Shown piece by piece: positions 25,174-33,302 of a stretch of 41,493 bases of DNA (the stretch's first letter is position 1; each line of letters begins with the position of its first letter). This DNA comes from Acidobacteriota bacterium (GTDB taxonomy: Bacteria > Acidobacteriota > Terriglobia > Bryobacterales > Bryobacteraceae). The notes below the pieces were generated by a model. That model made no database searches. It worked only from the letters and a program-made list of their open reading frames with translations, and was not told the DNA's origin. The stretch covers positions 6,823-48,315 of the forward strand of contig JAFDVS010000046.1 in NCBI GenBank assembly GCA_018268935.1, given 5' to 3'. Made by a program: the position numbers and the translations under genes.

Positions 25174-25552
25174 GCTCGGCTTTACACTGATCGAACTGAT
25201 GATCGCCATGGCGGTCATCTCGATCCTGGTGTCGGCCGCAGTACCGCTCTACAACAAGGCGCTGATGCGATCGAAGGAAACCATCCTTCGCCAGAATCTA
25301 TTCACCTTGCGCACGGTGATCGACGAGTTCACTTACGACAAAGGGAAAGCGCCACAGACGCTGGAAGATCTGGTGACGGCCGGCTATTTGCGCAAGATCC
25401 CGATCGACCCGTTGACGGGTAATGAGCGCTCCTGGCAGATCATCATGGAAGACGCCTCGAACACCGTGAATCAATCCGAGCCTGGAATCTTCGACGTGCG
25501 CAGCGGATCGGACAAGACCAGCCTCGAAGGGACTCCTTATTCGGAGTGGTGA
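25148..25552 (+). CDS. type II secretion/type IV pilus pseudopilin (GspG-like) 2
   Basis: This 134-residue protein has leader MAHRTRSGRLG and cleavage at G|FTLIE, then a hydrophobic helix, the pattern KAPQTLEDLVTAGYLRKIP.DPLTG, and the end TPYSEW. The last residues nearly match those of pseudopilin 1, so the two are duplicates that have diverged. The ATG at 25148 is used because AAAGG lies 7 bases upstream; the open frame further upstream lies inside gene 1. It shares 26 bases with pseudopilin 1 in another frame, so the pair is translationally coupled. Confidence 0.86.
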   Translation: MAHRTRSGRLGFTLIELMIAMAVISILVSAAVPLYNKALMRSKETILRQNLFTLRTVIDEFTYDKGKAPQTLEDLVTAGYLRKIPIDPLTGNERSWQIIMEDASNTVNQSEPGIFDVRSGSDKTSLEGTPYSEW

Positions 25553-25574
25553 TTTTGTAGTATCGAGGTCTGGT

Positions 25575-25586
25575 AGTAGATCTACT
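25575..25586. promoter_or_regulatory. 12-base perfect palindrome upstream of the SLH gene
   Basis: AGTAGATCTACT reads the same on both strands. It lies 20 bases before the SLH-protein ATG and 22 bases after the pseudopilin stop. It is long enough to be an operator for a dimeric repressor, but a chance match cannot be excluded and no regulator is linked to it. Confidence 0.3.
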
Positions 25587-25606
25587 TTGCGGCCTAAGCT
25601 GCAAGG

Positions 25607-27748
25607 ATGTCCTTCCGTTCCCGCCTGACGTCGGCTTATATCCTGTTCTCAACTATCGTTTTCTCACAGGCTTATCAGTCCGGCAACGGACGCGCAGATC
25701 TGGTTTACAATTACGACCCGCGCGCGCCGCGTTCCCCTGCCAGTTCCACATCCGGCGTGAAGCCGCTGCGTCCTGTCATCCCAATCGAAGATTACATCCG
25801 CATCAAAAGTGCAACGCCGCCGCGCCGTCCTGTGATGCCAGGTCCCCCGGCTCTTCAAGTGCTCGATCTGAGTGGCCTGTTGCGGCCTGACGTGCCTTCC
25901 CGCCAGCCGCTGGCATTGTCGCCGTCGCTCAGTTGGGAAGGGATTCAGCAGACCGCATACACTCCACCTTCTCCTGGCATCGCGGTTGGTCCCACGGAAG
26001 TGCTGGCCACCGTCCACAACAGCATCGCCCGTTACACGCGCGAAGGCTTGCAGACCGACATTGTGACCTTCGATCAATGGTTTCAGGATCAGAAGCCGGC
26101 GGTCTGCCCGTCCAATCCTTGCTTCTTCTTCGATCCCGCCATCCACTATGATCAGCTTCACGGCCGCTTCCTGTTCCTTGTCTCTGTGGCAGACGACATC
26201 GCAGGCACCTCCCACTTCCTGCTTTCCGTGTCGAACACGGCTTCCTACTCTGGCGGATGGCGCACCTGGGTGCTGGATGGAACCACCACCGGTTCGGTCA
26301 GGGACACCAACGCGGTCCTCGACTTCGGCCAACTGGGCTACGACAACCAGGCGGTGTATCTCACCGGAAACATGTTTAATTTTGTCGTCACTTTCCGCTA
26401 CGCCAAAGTGCGCATTGTGAAGAAGTCCGAATTGTACAACCCGGCAACAACCGCCCTCACCTACAGCGACTTCTGGAACATGAAGAATGAAGACGACTCG
26501 GTTGTCTCCAGCCTCCGCGCCATCCGTCTGCGCGGGCAACCGGGCGACAAATCACGTCCCGGCTATATGGTCAATGCCTACAACACGCCATCCGACAAGC
26601 TCACGTTGTGGAAGATCGACAACCCGGTCAGCACCAATCCGGTGCTGAACCGTATCTCGGTCAAAGGCACCTGGCGTTACGATATTCCACTGTTTGCCAC
26701 GCAACTCGGAACCCAGCGTATCCTTGACACCGGCGATACGCGCATCCCACACGCCATCCTCCGGAACAATGTCATTCACGTGGCCCACAACACCGGCTAT
26801 GCGGATGAACCAGTCACATTCACCTATCACCGCATTGATCTGACGTCGAACAAAATCACTCTGCAGGCCCGAATGGTAAACGGCGGCCATTTCTACCCGG
26901 CTTTCGATCTGCCGGCCACGCTTGGTCCCGGCAATGTGCTCCCCGACAATCTCATCTCCGGCACCAACACCGATAGCAATGGAGCACTCACCTATATGGG
27001 AATCAAAGGCGTGAAGCCGGGCGAAGCGCCCTTCGACATTTCGAGCAGCGCCCGCTGGGGAGATTACTTCAGCGGGGCCGTCGACCCGGTCCACGGCGGC
27101 CTCTGGACCTACGGAGAGTACGCCAAGACGCGTAATACCGGCGAAGGCGGCAGATGGGGCACCTGGGCGGCCTATTTCCCCTGGGCCACTACGACCATGT
27201 TTACCGATGTCCCATCCACCTCACCGCAATTCGACTTTATCAACGTCCTGCGTTTGTGGCAGATCACCAGCGGTTGCCAGGCCACACCCGCCAAGTACTG
27301 CGCCGGCGACCCGATCCCTCGCGACCAGATGGCGGTGCTATTGATACGCTCCATCATCGGCGACACTTTCACAACGGCTTCGCAACCCTATTTCACGGAT
27401 GTTCCATCCAACCATTGGGCCTTCCGCTATATCCAGAAATTGCGCGAGATGGGGGTCACACTCGGCTGCACCACCACTACCTTCTGCCCCGATGGCGTAG
27501 TGTCTCGCGGCCAGATGGCGATGTTCATCGTGCGCGGTAAGTTTATGGAGTTGCAGGGCGACAACTTCACTGCGCCCACCACGCCGTTCTTCACCGACGT
27601 CGCATCGCAGGCCACCGAATTCCGGCACGTACAGAAACTCCGTGAACTTGGACTCACCTCCGGCTGCACCGCCACGCAATACTGCCCGGCGGATCCGGTC
27701 ACTCGAGGCCAGATGGCCATCTTCCTTGTTCGCGCATTCCTCAATTGA
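25607..27748 (+). CDS. exported protein with three C-terminal SLH-like repeats
   Basis: This 713-residue protein has a signal peptide (about residues 1-22), a Pro-rich region to about residue 90, then a large beta-rich body of unknown function. The C-terminus carries three SLH-like repeats at about 531-581, 595-643 and 661-713, each with the pattern FTDV...F..I..LR..G.T.GC......YC or FC...P..R.QMA. Each repeat has a Cys pair 8-9 residues apart, which could form a disulfide. SLH domains tether proteins to envelope polymers in other bacteria; attachment here is inferred. AAGG lies directly against the ATG, so the exact start is uncertain. It is not close enough to the pseudopilin genes to be clearly co-transcribed. 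Confidence 0.75.
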   Translation: MSFRSRLTSAYILFSTIVFSQAYQSGNGRADLVYNYDPRAPRSPASSTSGVKPLRPVIPIEDYIRIKSATPPRRPVMPGPPALQVLDLSGLLRPDVPSRQPLALSPSLSWEGIQQTAYTPPSPGIAVGPTEVLATVHNSIARYTREGLQTDIVTFDQWFQDQKPAVCPSNPCFFFDPAIHYDQLHGRFLFLVSVADDIAGTSHFLLSVSNTASYSGGWRTWVLDGTTTGSVRDTNAVLDFGQLGYDNQAVYLTGNMFNFVVTFRYAKVRIVKKSELYNPATTALTYSDFWNMKNEDDSVVSSLRAIRLRGQPGDKSRPGYMVNAYNTPSDKLTLWKIDNPVSTNPVLNRISVKGTWRYDIPLFATQLGTQRILDTGDTRIPHAILRNNVIHVAHNTGYADEPVTFTYHRIDLTSNKITLQARMVNGGHFYPAFDLPATLGPGNVLPDNLISGTNTDSNGALTYMGIKGVKPGEAPFDISSSARWGDYFSGAVDPVHGGLWTYGEYAKTRNTGEGGRWGTWAAYFPWATTTMFTDVPSTSPQFDFINVLRLWQITSGCQATPAKYCAGDPIPRDQMAVLLIRSIIGDTFTTASQPYFTDVPSNHWAFRYIQKLREMGVTLGCTTTTFCPDGVVSRGQMAMFIVRGKFMELQGDNFTAPTTPFFTDVASQATEFRHVQKLRELGLTSGCTATQYCPADPVTRGQMAIFLVRAFLN

Positions 27749-27792
27749 AAGAAGGTCCCGTGATCCTGAATCGAAATGATAGGCTCATTAAG

Positions 27793-29331
27793 ATGAGTAC
27801 CGCCGAAAATCGCCGCAAGTTCCTTGCCCGCACGGGCGCCTGGTTTGCACTGACTGCGCTGAACCCCTGCGAACGCGTTCTGGCCGCGGCCAAATTCCCG
27901 AAGAACCCGTTCACGTTGGGCGTTGCTTCCGGTGATCCCACATCTACCGGCGTGGTGCTGTGGACTCGCCTTGCGCAGTATCCGATTCACGGCGGCGGGA
28001 TGAACCCGGAAGCCGTTGCCGTGGATTACCGCGTCGCCAGCGATGAAAAGATGGCGAACATTGTGCGCAAGGGCAAAGTGACGGCGTCCCCCGACCTGGC
28101 GCATTCAGTGCACGTCGATGTCACGGGGCTGAAGCCGGGCGCATGGTATTACTACCAGTTTTCGGCGGGCGGTTGGGATAGCCCGGTGGCGCGCACACGC
28201 ACCGCGCCGGAAAAAGCCGACAAGCTGCGCTTCGCCTTTGCCTCTTGCCAGCACTTCGAGACGGGCTACTACACGGCGTATCAGCACATGGCGGAAGAGG
28301 ATCTCGACCTGGTGATCCATCTGGGCGACTACATTTACGAAGGTGGCATCGGCACACAACCGGGCCGGCCGCGCAAGCACACCGGCGCGGAGATTCTCTC
28401 CATCACCGACTACCGCAATCGTCACGCACTCTACAAAACCGATGAACTGCTGCAGCGTACTCACCAGCGCTTTCCCTGGATCGTCACCTGGGATGACCAC
28501 GAAGTAGACAACGACTACGCCAACGATTTTCCAGAGGACGGCATGCCCCGCACGACGTTTCTCGAGCGGCGGGCCAGCGCCTACCAGGCCTACTACGAGC
28601 ACATGCCGCTGCGCCGTACGTCGATGCCGAGTGGTTCCAACATGCAACTCTACCGGCGGCTGCGCTTCGGCCAGTTGGGCGAGATCTTTGTTCTCGACAC
28701 GCGCCAGTACCGCAGCAGGAAGCCGTGTGGCGCTGGCGTCGGCCCGCTGTGTCCGGAGGCGCTGGCGCCGGGCCAGTCGATTCTGGGAGCGGCGCAACGC
28801 CAGTGGCTGCTCGACGGGTTGGCCAAATCGCCGGGCCATTGGAACATCATCGCCAACCAGGTGATGATGGCGTGGCTTGATCGCAAGCCGGGGCCTGAGA
28901 TCGGCTACAGCATGGACAAGTGGACCGGCTATGCGGGCGAACTGAAGAACGTGATGGAGTTCATGGCGGCGAAGAAAGTAAAGAACCTCGTCACCGTCAC
29001 CGGAGATATCCACAGCAACTGGGCGGCGGATCTGAAAGTCGATTTCGCCAATCCCAAGTCGCAGACGGTGGGCGTGGAGTTTGTCGGCACGTCGATTTCG
29101 TCGGCCGGTGACGGGGAGGATGCAGCCGAAGAGGCGCGCAAAGCGATTGCAGAGAACCCGCACATCCACTTCCACAACCGCCAGCGGGGCTACGTGTCCT
29201 GCACGGTCACTCCCGGCCAGGTGCGGGCCGATTATCGGATTGTGCCGTATGTTTCCAAACCCGGTGCGCCACTCCAAACCCGTGCTTCCTACGTTGTGCT
29301 GAACGGCAAGCCCGGGCTCCAAAAAGCCTGA
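27793..29331 (+). CDS. phoD: PhoD-like alkaline phosphatase/phosphodiesterase with Tat signal
   Basis: This 512-residue protein is a PhoD-family metallophosphoesterase, which removes phosphate from organic phosphates outside the cytoplasm. Motifs include FTLGVASGDPTSTGVVLWTR, FASCQHFETGYYTAY, LVIHLGDYIYEGG, TWDDHEVDNDYAND and VTVTGDIHSNWA, which carry the metal-binding residues. The N-terminus has ENRRKFLARTG, a twin-arginine signal. The ATG at 27793 places the signal correctly; a GTG at 27760 with AGAAGG 4 bases upstream is a possible alternative start. The upstream SLH gene ends 44 bases earlier and may share its transcript. Confidence 0.92.
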   Translation: MSTAENRRKFLARTGAWFALTALNPCERVLAAAKFPKNPFTLGVASGDPTSTGVVLWTRLAQYPIHGGGMNPEAVAVDYRVASDEKMANIVRKGKVTASPDLAHSVHVDVTGLKPGAWYYYQFSAGGWDSPVARTRTAPEKADKLRFAFASCQHFETGYYTAYQHMAEEDLDLVIHLGDYIYEGGIGTQPGRPRKHTGAEILSITDYRNRHALYKTDELLQRTHQRFPWIVTWDDHEVDNDYANDFPEDGMPRTTFLERRASAYQAYYEHMPLRRTSMPSGSNMQLYRRLRFGQLGEIFVLDTRQYRSRKPCGAGVGPLCPEALAPGQSILGAAQRQWLLDGLAKSPGHWNIIANQVMMAWLDRKPGPEIGYSMDKWTGYAGELKNVMEFMAAKKVKNLVTVTGDIHSNWAADLKVDFANPKSQTVGVEFVGTSISSAGDGEDAAEEARKAIAENPHIHFHNRQRGYVSCTVTPGQVRADYRIVPYVSKPGAPLQTRASYVVLNGKPGLQKA

Positions 29332-29371
29332 AATCGAAAGGGGTTGCCGCGCGTCTGATACCCTAGAAACA

Positions 29372-30088
29372 GTGCGCGTCCAAGTTCTGTTCTTCGGCCT
29401 GCTGAAGGACGTAACAGGCCTCACCCGCGAGGATCTGGAAGTAAGTCCCGGCAGCAGTCTGCAAGCTATTTTCGACCAATACGCGGAGCGTTTTCCGCGC
29501 ATGCGAGGCCTGTCTCCGAGCATTGTCATCGCCCATAACCGCCAGTTTGCGGGGCGGGACACGGCAGTGAACGACGGAGACGAGATCGCTTTCCTGCCCC
29601 CTGTTTCCGGCGGTTCCTCGCCCTACACGCACGAAATCCGCGACCCCGAGGGGCACTTCTTCGCCCTCACCCGGCAGCCGATTGACGAACGCGCCGTGCG
29701 CCGCGAGATGCTGCAGAATTGCGATGGCGCCATCGTGACCTTCGAAGGTGTGGTGCGCGACAACAGCAAGGGGCGCAAAACGCGCTACCTCGACTACGAA
29801 TGCTACGAAGCCATGGCCATCGAGGTCTTGGCGAAGATCGGCCGCGAAATCGCTGCCAACCATGACATTTCCCGTATCGCGCTGGTCCACCGGCTGGGCC
29901 GCATGGAAATCAATGAAGCGAGTGTGGTGGTGATCGTTACTTCGCCCCATCGCAGGGCTGCTTTCGACGCGGCGCTCGAAGGCATCAACCGGCTCAAACG
30001 CACCGTTCCCATCTGGAAGAAGGAATATTTCGAAGATGGCGAAGTCTGGGTGGAGGGAGAATGGGACGACTCTGTAGCCTCTCATTGA
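29372..30088 (+). CDS. MoaD-MoaE fusion, molybdopterin synthase
   Basis: This 238-residue protein joins the small and large subunits of molybdopterin synthase. Residues 1-81 are MoaD-like (MRVQVLFFGLLKD...) and end in the double glycine G80-G81. Residues 95-238 are MoaE-like, with GAIVTFEGVVRDN and the catalytic-lysine motif PIWKKEYF (K216/K217). In normal MoaD the double glycine is the free C-terminus that becomes a thiocarboxylate. In this fusion Ser-82 follows, so proteolysis after G81 would be required, as reported for the mycobacterial MoaX fusion. The start is GTG at 29372. The stop lies 28 bases inside the next gene. Confidence 0.9.
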   Translation: MRVQVLFFGLLKDVTGLTREDLEVSPGSSLQAIFDQYAERFPRMRGLSPSIVIAHNRQFAGRDTAVNDGDEIAFLPPVSGGSSPYTHEIRDPEGHFFALTRQPIDERAVRREMLQNCDGAIVTFEGVVRDNSKGRKTRYLDYECYEAMAIEVLAKIGREIAANHDISRIALVHRLGRMEINEASVVVIVTSPHRRAAFDAALEGINRLKRTVPIWKKEYFEDGEVWVEGEWDDSVASH

Positions 30089-30954
30089 TCGCCTTCGCCG
30101 CCTTTGCCCAACAGCAGCCGGCGCCACCGGTGTTTCGCTCTGAGGTAAAACTGGTACGCCTTCTGGCCACGGTGAAGGATTTCCATGGCACGATGATCGG
30201 CGGGCTCGATAAGAGCGATTTCACCATCCTCGACAACGGCGTGAGACAGGAGATTGCGGTTTTTGAGCGCTATACGGCGCAGCCGCTCTCCATCGCGGTT
30301 CTGCTCGATACCAGCGCGTCGATTGCCAAGGATCTGAAGATTGCCACCGCGTCGGTGAAGCGCTTCCTGCAAGCCGTGATTCAGGACGGCAACCCTAACG
30401 ACGAGGCTGCGTTGTTCACGTTCAATCACGAAGTGAGCCAGCATACCGGCTACACGCGCAAAATCCAGCAGATTGAGAACCGGGTGAAGCCGCTCAAGGC
30501 CGAAGCGGGTACGTCGCTTTACGACGCCATCTATCTAGCCGCGCAAAGCCTGGATTCGCGCGAGGGCCGCCGCGTCATCGTGATTGTCACCGATGGTGGA
30601 GATACCACCAGCAGCTACCGCTATCATGACGCGCTGAAAGCGGCGCACATGGTGGACGCTCCCATCTACTCGCTGTTACTGATGCCTATTCTGAACGACG
30701 TGGGGCGCAACATCGGCGGCGAGAACGCGTTGACCACGCTGGGGCAGAGTACGGGCGGCCGTCTGTTCACCCCCACCGTCGGCGCGGAACTCGATCAGGC
30801 TCTGGCGGAAATTCTCAAGGATCTCCGTACGCAATACCTGATTGGCTACTACCCGAAGAATATCCCGTACACAAAAGAAAAATTTCACAACATCCGCCTC
30901 GATCTTTCGCGCCGCGATTTGCGGGCGGTGACACGCAGCGGATATTATGAGTAA
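30061..30954 (+). CDS. exported VWFA-domain protein of acidobacterial type
   Basis: This 297-residue protein has a signal peptide (about residues 1-16) and a von Willebrand A domain. The metal-ion site reads D83-T-S-A-S87, and a conserved VIVIVTDGGDTTSS strand follows. The N-terminal FRSEVKLVRLLATVKD and the ending YLIGYYPKN are typical of a family that is greatly expanded in Acidobacteria. It presumably mediates protein-protein contact in the envelope; the partner is unknown. It overlaps the end of the MoaD-MoaE gene by 28 bases and is followed 12 bases later by hfq. Confidence 0.88.
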   Translation: MGRLCSLSLIAFAAFAQQQPAPPVFRSEVKLVRLLATVKDFHGTMIGGLDKSDFTILDNGVRQEIAVFERYTAQPLSIAVLLDTSASIAKDLKIATASVKRFLQAVIQDGNPNDEAALFTFNHEVSQHTGYTRKIQQIENRVKPLKAEAGTSLYDAIYLAAQSLDSREGRRVIVIVTDGGDTTSSYRYHDALKAAHMVDAPIYSLLLMPILNDVGRNIGGENALTTLGQSTGGRLFTPTVGAELDQALAEILKDLRTQYLIGYYPKNIPYTKEKFHNIRLDLSRRDLRAVTRSGYYE

Positions 30955-30966
30955 CGCAGGTCCCCG

Positions 30967-31203
30967 ATGCCCCCACCACTTCCCATCAAAAAGCAGAAGC
31001 CCCAGGAGCAGACCGGTGAGGAGCCGAAATACCTCAAAAGTCTGATCGATGATAAGCACCCGGTGCGGGTGAAACTCGTGGATGACAGTGAGGTGGAAGG
31101 GGTCATCGAATACTACGACTCCTCGTTCATTCGCCTCACCCGCGAGGGGGAACCAAACCTCTTTCTGTTCAAACATTTTATTAAATACATCATGGAGTTG
31201 TAA
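30967..31203 (+). CDS. hfq: Hfq-like Sm RNA chaperone
   Basis: This 78-residue protein has an Sm fold: helix 1 EPKYLKSLIDD, then strands VRVKLVDDSEVEGVIEYYDSS, and the Sm2 motif FLFKHFIKYI, which corresponds to the YKHAIS of classical Hfq. Hfq hexamers promote pairing of small RNAs with mRNAs. It differs from proteobacterial Hfq in a 20-residue charged N-terminal tail, a near absence of C-terminal tail, and a divergent Sm1 motif. It lies between the VWFA gene (12 bases) and the SuhB-type gene (8 bases), so all three are probably one transcript. Confidence 0.88.
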   Translation: MPPPLPIKKQKPQEQTGEEPKYLKSLIDDKHPVRVKLVDDSEVEGVIEYYDSSFIRLTREGEPNLFLFKHFIKYIMEL

Positions 31204-31211
31204 CAAATCGG

Positions 31212-32024
31212 ATGAGCCGTTCCTTCTTGGATAGCGCGGTGGAGATTGCCCGCGAATCAGGAGCACTTCTCTCGCACTTCCTTGAGCGCCGCATTGGGTT
31301 CGAGTTAAAAGGCGACTTCGATCTGGTTACCGAAGCCGACCGCGCCAGTGAACGATTGATTGTCGAGCGGCTGCGCTCGTGGTTTCCTTCGCACGGGATT
31401 GTGGCGGAGGAAGGCGGCGGCCATGATGGGACCTCGGAGTACCGCTGGTATGTCGATCCGCTGGATGGCACCACGAACTTCGCCCACAGCTATCCGGTGT
31501 TCAACGTCACGCTCGCCCTGGAACATGCCGGGCAGATGCTGTGTGGCGTGATCTTCGACCCCGTGCGCCAGGAGATGTTTACGGCGGAGCGCGGCGCTGG
31601 CGCGTATCTCAACAATCGCCGCATTTCCGTATCGAAGACATCCACGCTGGCCGATACACTGGTATCCACGGGCTTCCCCAGCCGCAAACGCCATCTGAAT
31701 TACAACGTCCACTTCTACCATCAACTGGCGATGGGCACCCATGGCGTGCGCCGCGGTGGCGCGGCCGCCATTGATCTTGCCTACGTTGCCTGCGGAAGGC
31801 TGGACGCCTTCTGGGAGTTTACCCTCAATCCCTGGGACATGGCGGCCGGAATGCTGATGGTGGAGGAAGCGGGTGGTCGCACATCCGATATGCACGGCGG
31901 GCCGATGCATCTTCGTTCTCCACATGTGGTGGCCGACAACGGTCATGTTCACGACGAGTTGATCGAGTTGTTCCGCGAGATTTTTTCCAACTCTTACCGC
32001 TACCCGCTTCCCACCATTTCCTGA
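31212..32024 (+). CDS. suhB: inositol-phosphatase (IMPase/SuhB) family
   Basis: This 270-residue protein belongs to the Mg-dependent inositol monophosphatase family. The metal-binding motif is YVDPLDGTTNF (D82, D85, G86, T87), with E66/E67 in VAEEGGG and the second signature WDMAAGMLMVEEAGG. It probably removes phosphate from inositol phosphate or a related sugar phosphate. In E. coli SuhB also joins transcription antitermination complexes; whether that holds here is unknown. It follows hfq by 8 bases. The AraC-type gene lies 6 bases downstream on the opposite strand. Confidence 0.9.
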   Translation: MSRSFLDSAVEIARESGALLSHFLERRIGFELKGDFDLVTEADRASERLIVERLRSWFPSHGIVAEEGGGHDGTSEYRWYVDPLDGTTNFAHSYPVFNVTLALEHAGQMLCGVIFDPVRQEMFTAERGAGAYLNNRRISVSKTSTLADTLVSTGFPSRKRHLNYNVHFYHQLAMGTHGVRRGGAAAIDLAYVACGRLDAFWEFTLNPWDMAAGMLMVEEAGGRTSDMHGGPMHLRSPHVVADNGHVHDELIELFREIFSNSYRYPLPTIS

Positions 32025-32030
32025 AAGCCG

Positions 32031-32882
32031 CTACTTCGCCTCGACAGGCAGGCAGATGTCGGTGTGGTTCATCCGATGAGCCACCGTGACGCGTGTGGTG
32101 TGATAAATCTCCACTACCGGCAGTCCGATGAGCCGGTGCCGCGGCAGGGTCATGAGGCGAGGGAATATCTGCGGATAGGCTTGCGTCAATGTTTCGTACG
32201 GCCCGGCGTGCGTGGTGACGGCAAACTCGCCCCCTGGCAATAGCTGGTGCGCAACGCGGCCTTCGGAGGCGAATGGCGCCGGCACTTCCACCGCAGCATC
32301 AAAGCGCAGCTTCTCGGGCGAGGTTGACGATGGTGAGTCATGCCCGATCCCCAGCCACACGGCTGGACCCGGGTAGCCGCGCTTTGAGCGCCAGCTTTGC
32401 AGATCGTCGAACAGAGATTCCGGCACATTTTCATACGGACCCGTGTGGCGGAGGAAGGCCACATGTATGGGCCGCAAGCGAATGACCTTGGTGGCGGAGA
32501 TCGAGTAAGGCGTGGTGACTTCAGCGGGCTCACCGGGCTCCTCCGGCGCTCGCCACCGGGCCCACTCCCTGTATGAGCGCGGCGCCTGCCCAAAGCGGCG
32601 GCGGAAAGCGCGGGCGAAGGTTTCGTGGTTGCGGAATCCGCAATCGAGCGCAATCTCCAGCAGCGCGCTTTCGTGGATCAGCAGACGGAATGCGGCGCGC
32701 TCCAGGCGCAGCCGTTCGGTGTAGGCTCTCGGTGTCTCTCCCACTACGGCACGAAATAGGCGCTGCAAATGGAAGGGAGACAACCCCGCCTTCCTGCCCA
32801 AGGCGCCGAGACTCAAATCCGCTTCGAGGTTCGCCTGGATATGCACCAGCAAGGGAAGCAGCGTCTCCCAATCCCCGTTCAT
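32031..32882 (-). CDS. AraC-family regulator with GyrI-like effector domain
   Basis: This 283-residue protein has an N-terminal AraC/XylS DNA-binding domain with two helix-turn-helix units (about residues 10-112). The signature LEIALDCGFRNHETFARAF is followed by a FGQAPRSYR-type ending. Residues 125-283 are a GyrI-like small-molecule binding domain (VAFLRHTGPYENVPESLFDDL and HAGPYETL), as in Rob. Such proteins usually sense drugs or metabolites and activate efflux or stress genes. Its start overlaps the stop of the upstream membrane protein by 4 bases, so those two genes form an operon and the membrane protein may be a related target. Confidence 0.88.
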   Translation of the reverse strand: MNGDWETLLPLLVHIQANLEADLSLGALGRKAGLSPFHLQRLFRAVVGETPRAYTERLRLERAAFRLLIHESALLEIALDCGFRNHETFARAFRRRFGQAPRSYREWARWRAPEEPGEPAEVTTPYSISATKVIRLRPIHVAFLRHTGPYENVPESLFDDLQSWRSKRGYPGPAVWLGIGHDSPSSTSPEKLRFDAAVEVPAPFASEGRVAHQLLPGGEFAVTTHAGPYETLTQAYPQIFPRLMTLPRHRLIGLPVVEIYHTTRVTVAHRMNHTDICLPVEAK

Positions 32883-33256
32883 GGCTTTCCGCCAAGATAG
32901 CAGCCGAGCAATTTCGTAGCGAAATTCGCCGGCAGAAGCCAGCCGGGAAGCTGCGAAAGATCGCTGACGGCCAACATGGGAATCTCGAGCGCACAGTACA
33001 CCACGAACACGGCCATCGCCTTGGCGACGCCGCGCCCGCTGATCTTCCTGCAGACAAGGTAGAACGCCGGCAATCCGAGAGTCAGCGCCACGTAGGGGCC
33101 TGCGCGCTGCGCGTATGCCTCGTAATACGCGGCCGGATGGCCCGTGTCAATGACATAGCTGTAGAAGGCCACCCAGGCGATGGTCGCCGCAATCATGATC
33201 GCCTCGGCCGCCAGCACGGCCAACACAACGCGCCCTGCGTTTCGAATCATCCTCAC
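32879..33256 (-). CDS. small membrane protein of unknown function
   Basis: This 125-residue protein has about four hydrophobic segments (residues 8-32, 50-68, 77-97 and 103-120). No known family is recognised. The start is GTG at 33256, with an in-frame ATG two codons later at 33250 as alternative; no clear ribosome site is seen. It is translationally coupled to the AraC/GyrI gene by a 4-base overlap (ATGA). A role in transport or stress sensing together with that regulator is inferred only from position. Confidence 0.65.
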   Translation of the reverse strand: MRMIRNAGRVVLAVLAAEAIMIAATIAWVAFYSYVIDTGHPAAYYEAYAQRAGPYVALTLGLPAFYLVCRKISGRGVAKAMAVFVVYCALEIPMLAVSDLSQLPGWLLPANFATKLLGCYLGGKP

Positions 33257-33302
33257 ATTCTATGGTTGGTACCGCGGGAGCGCTTGACGATTCTTGCGGT
33301 TT

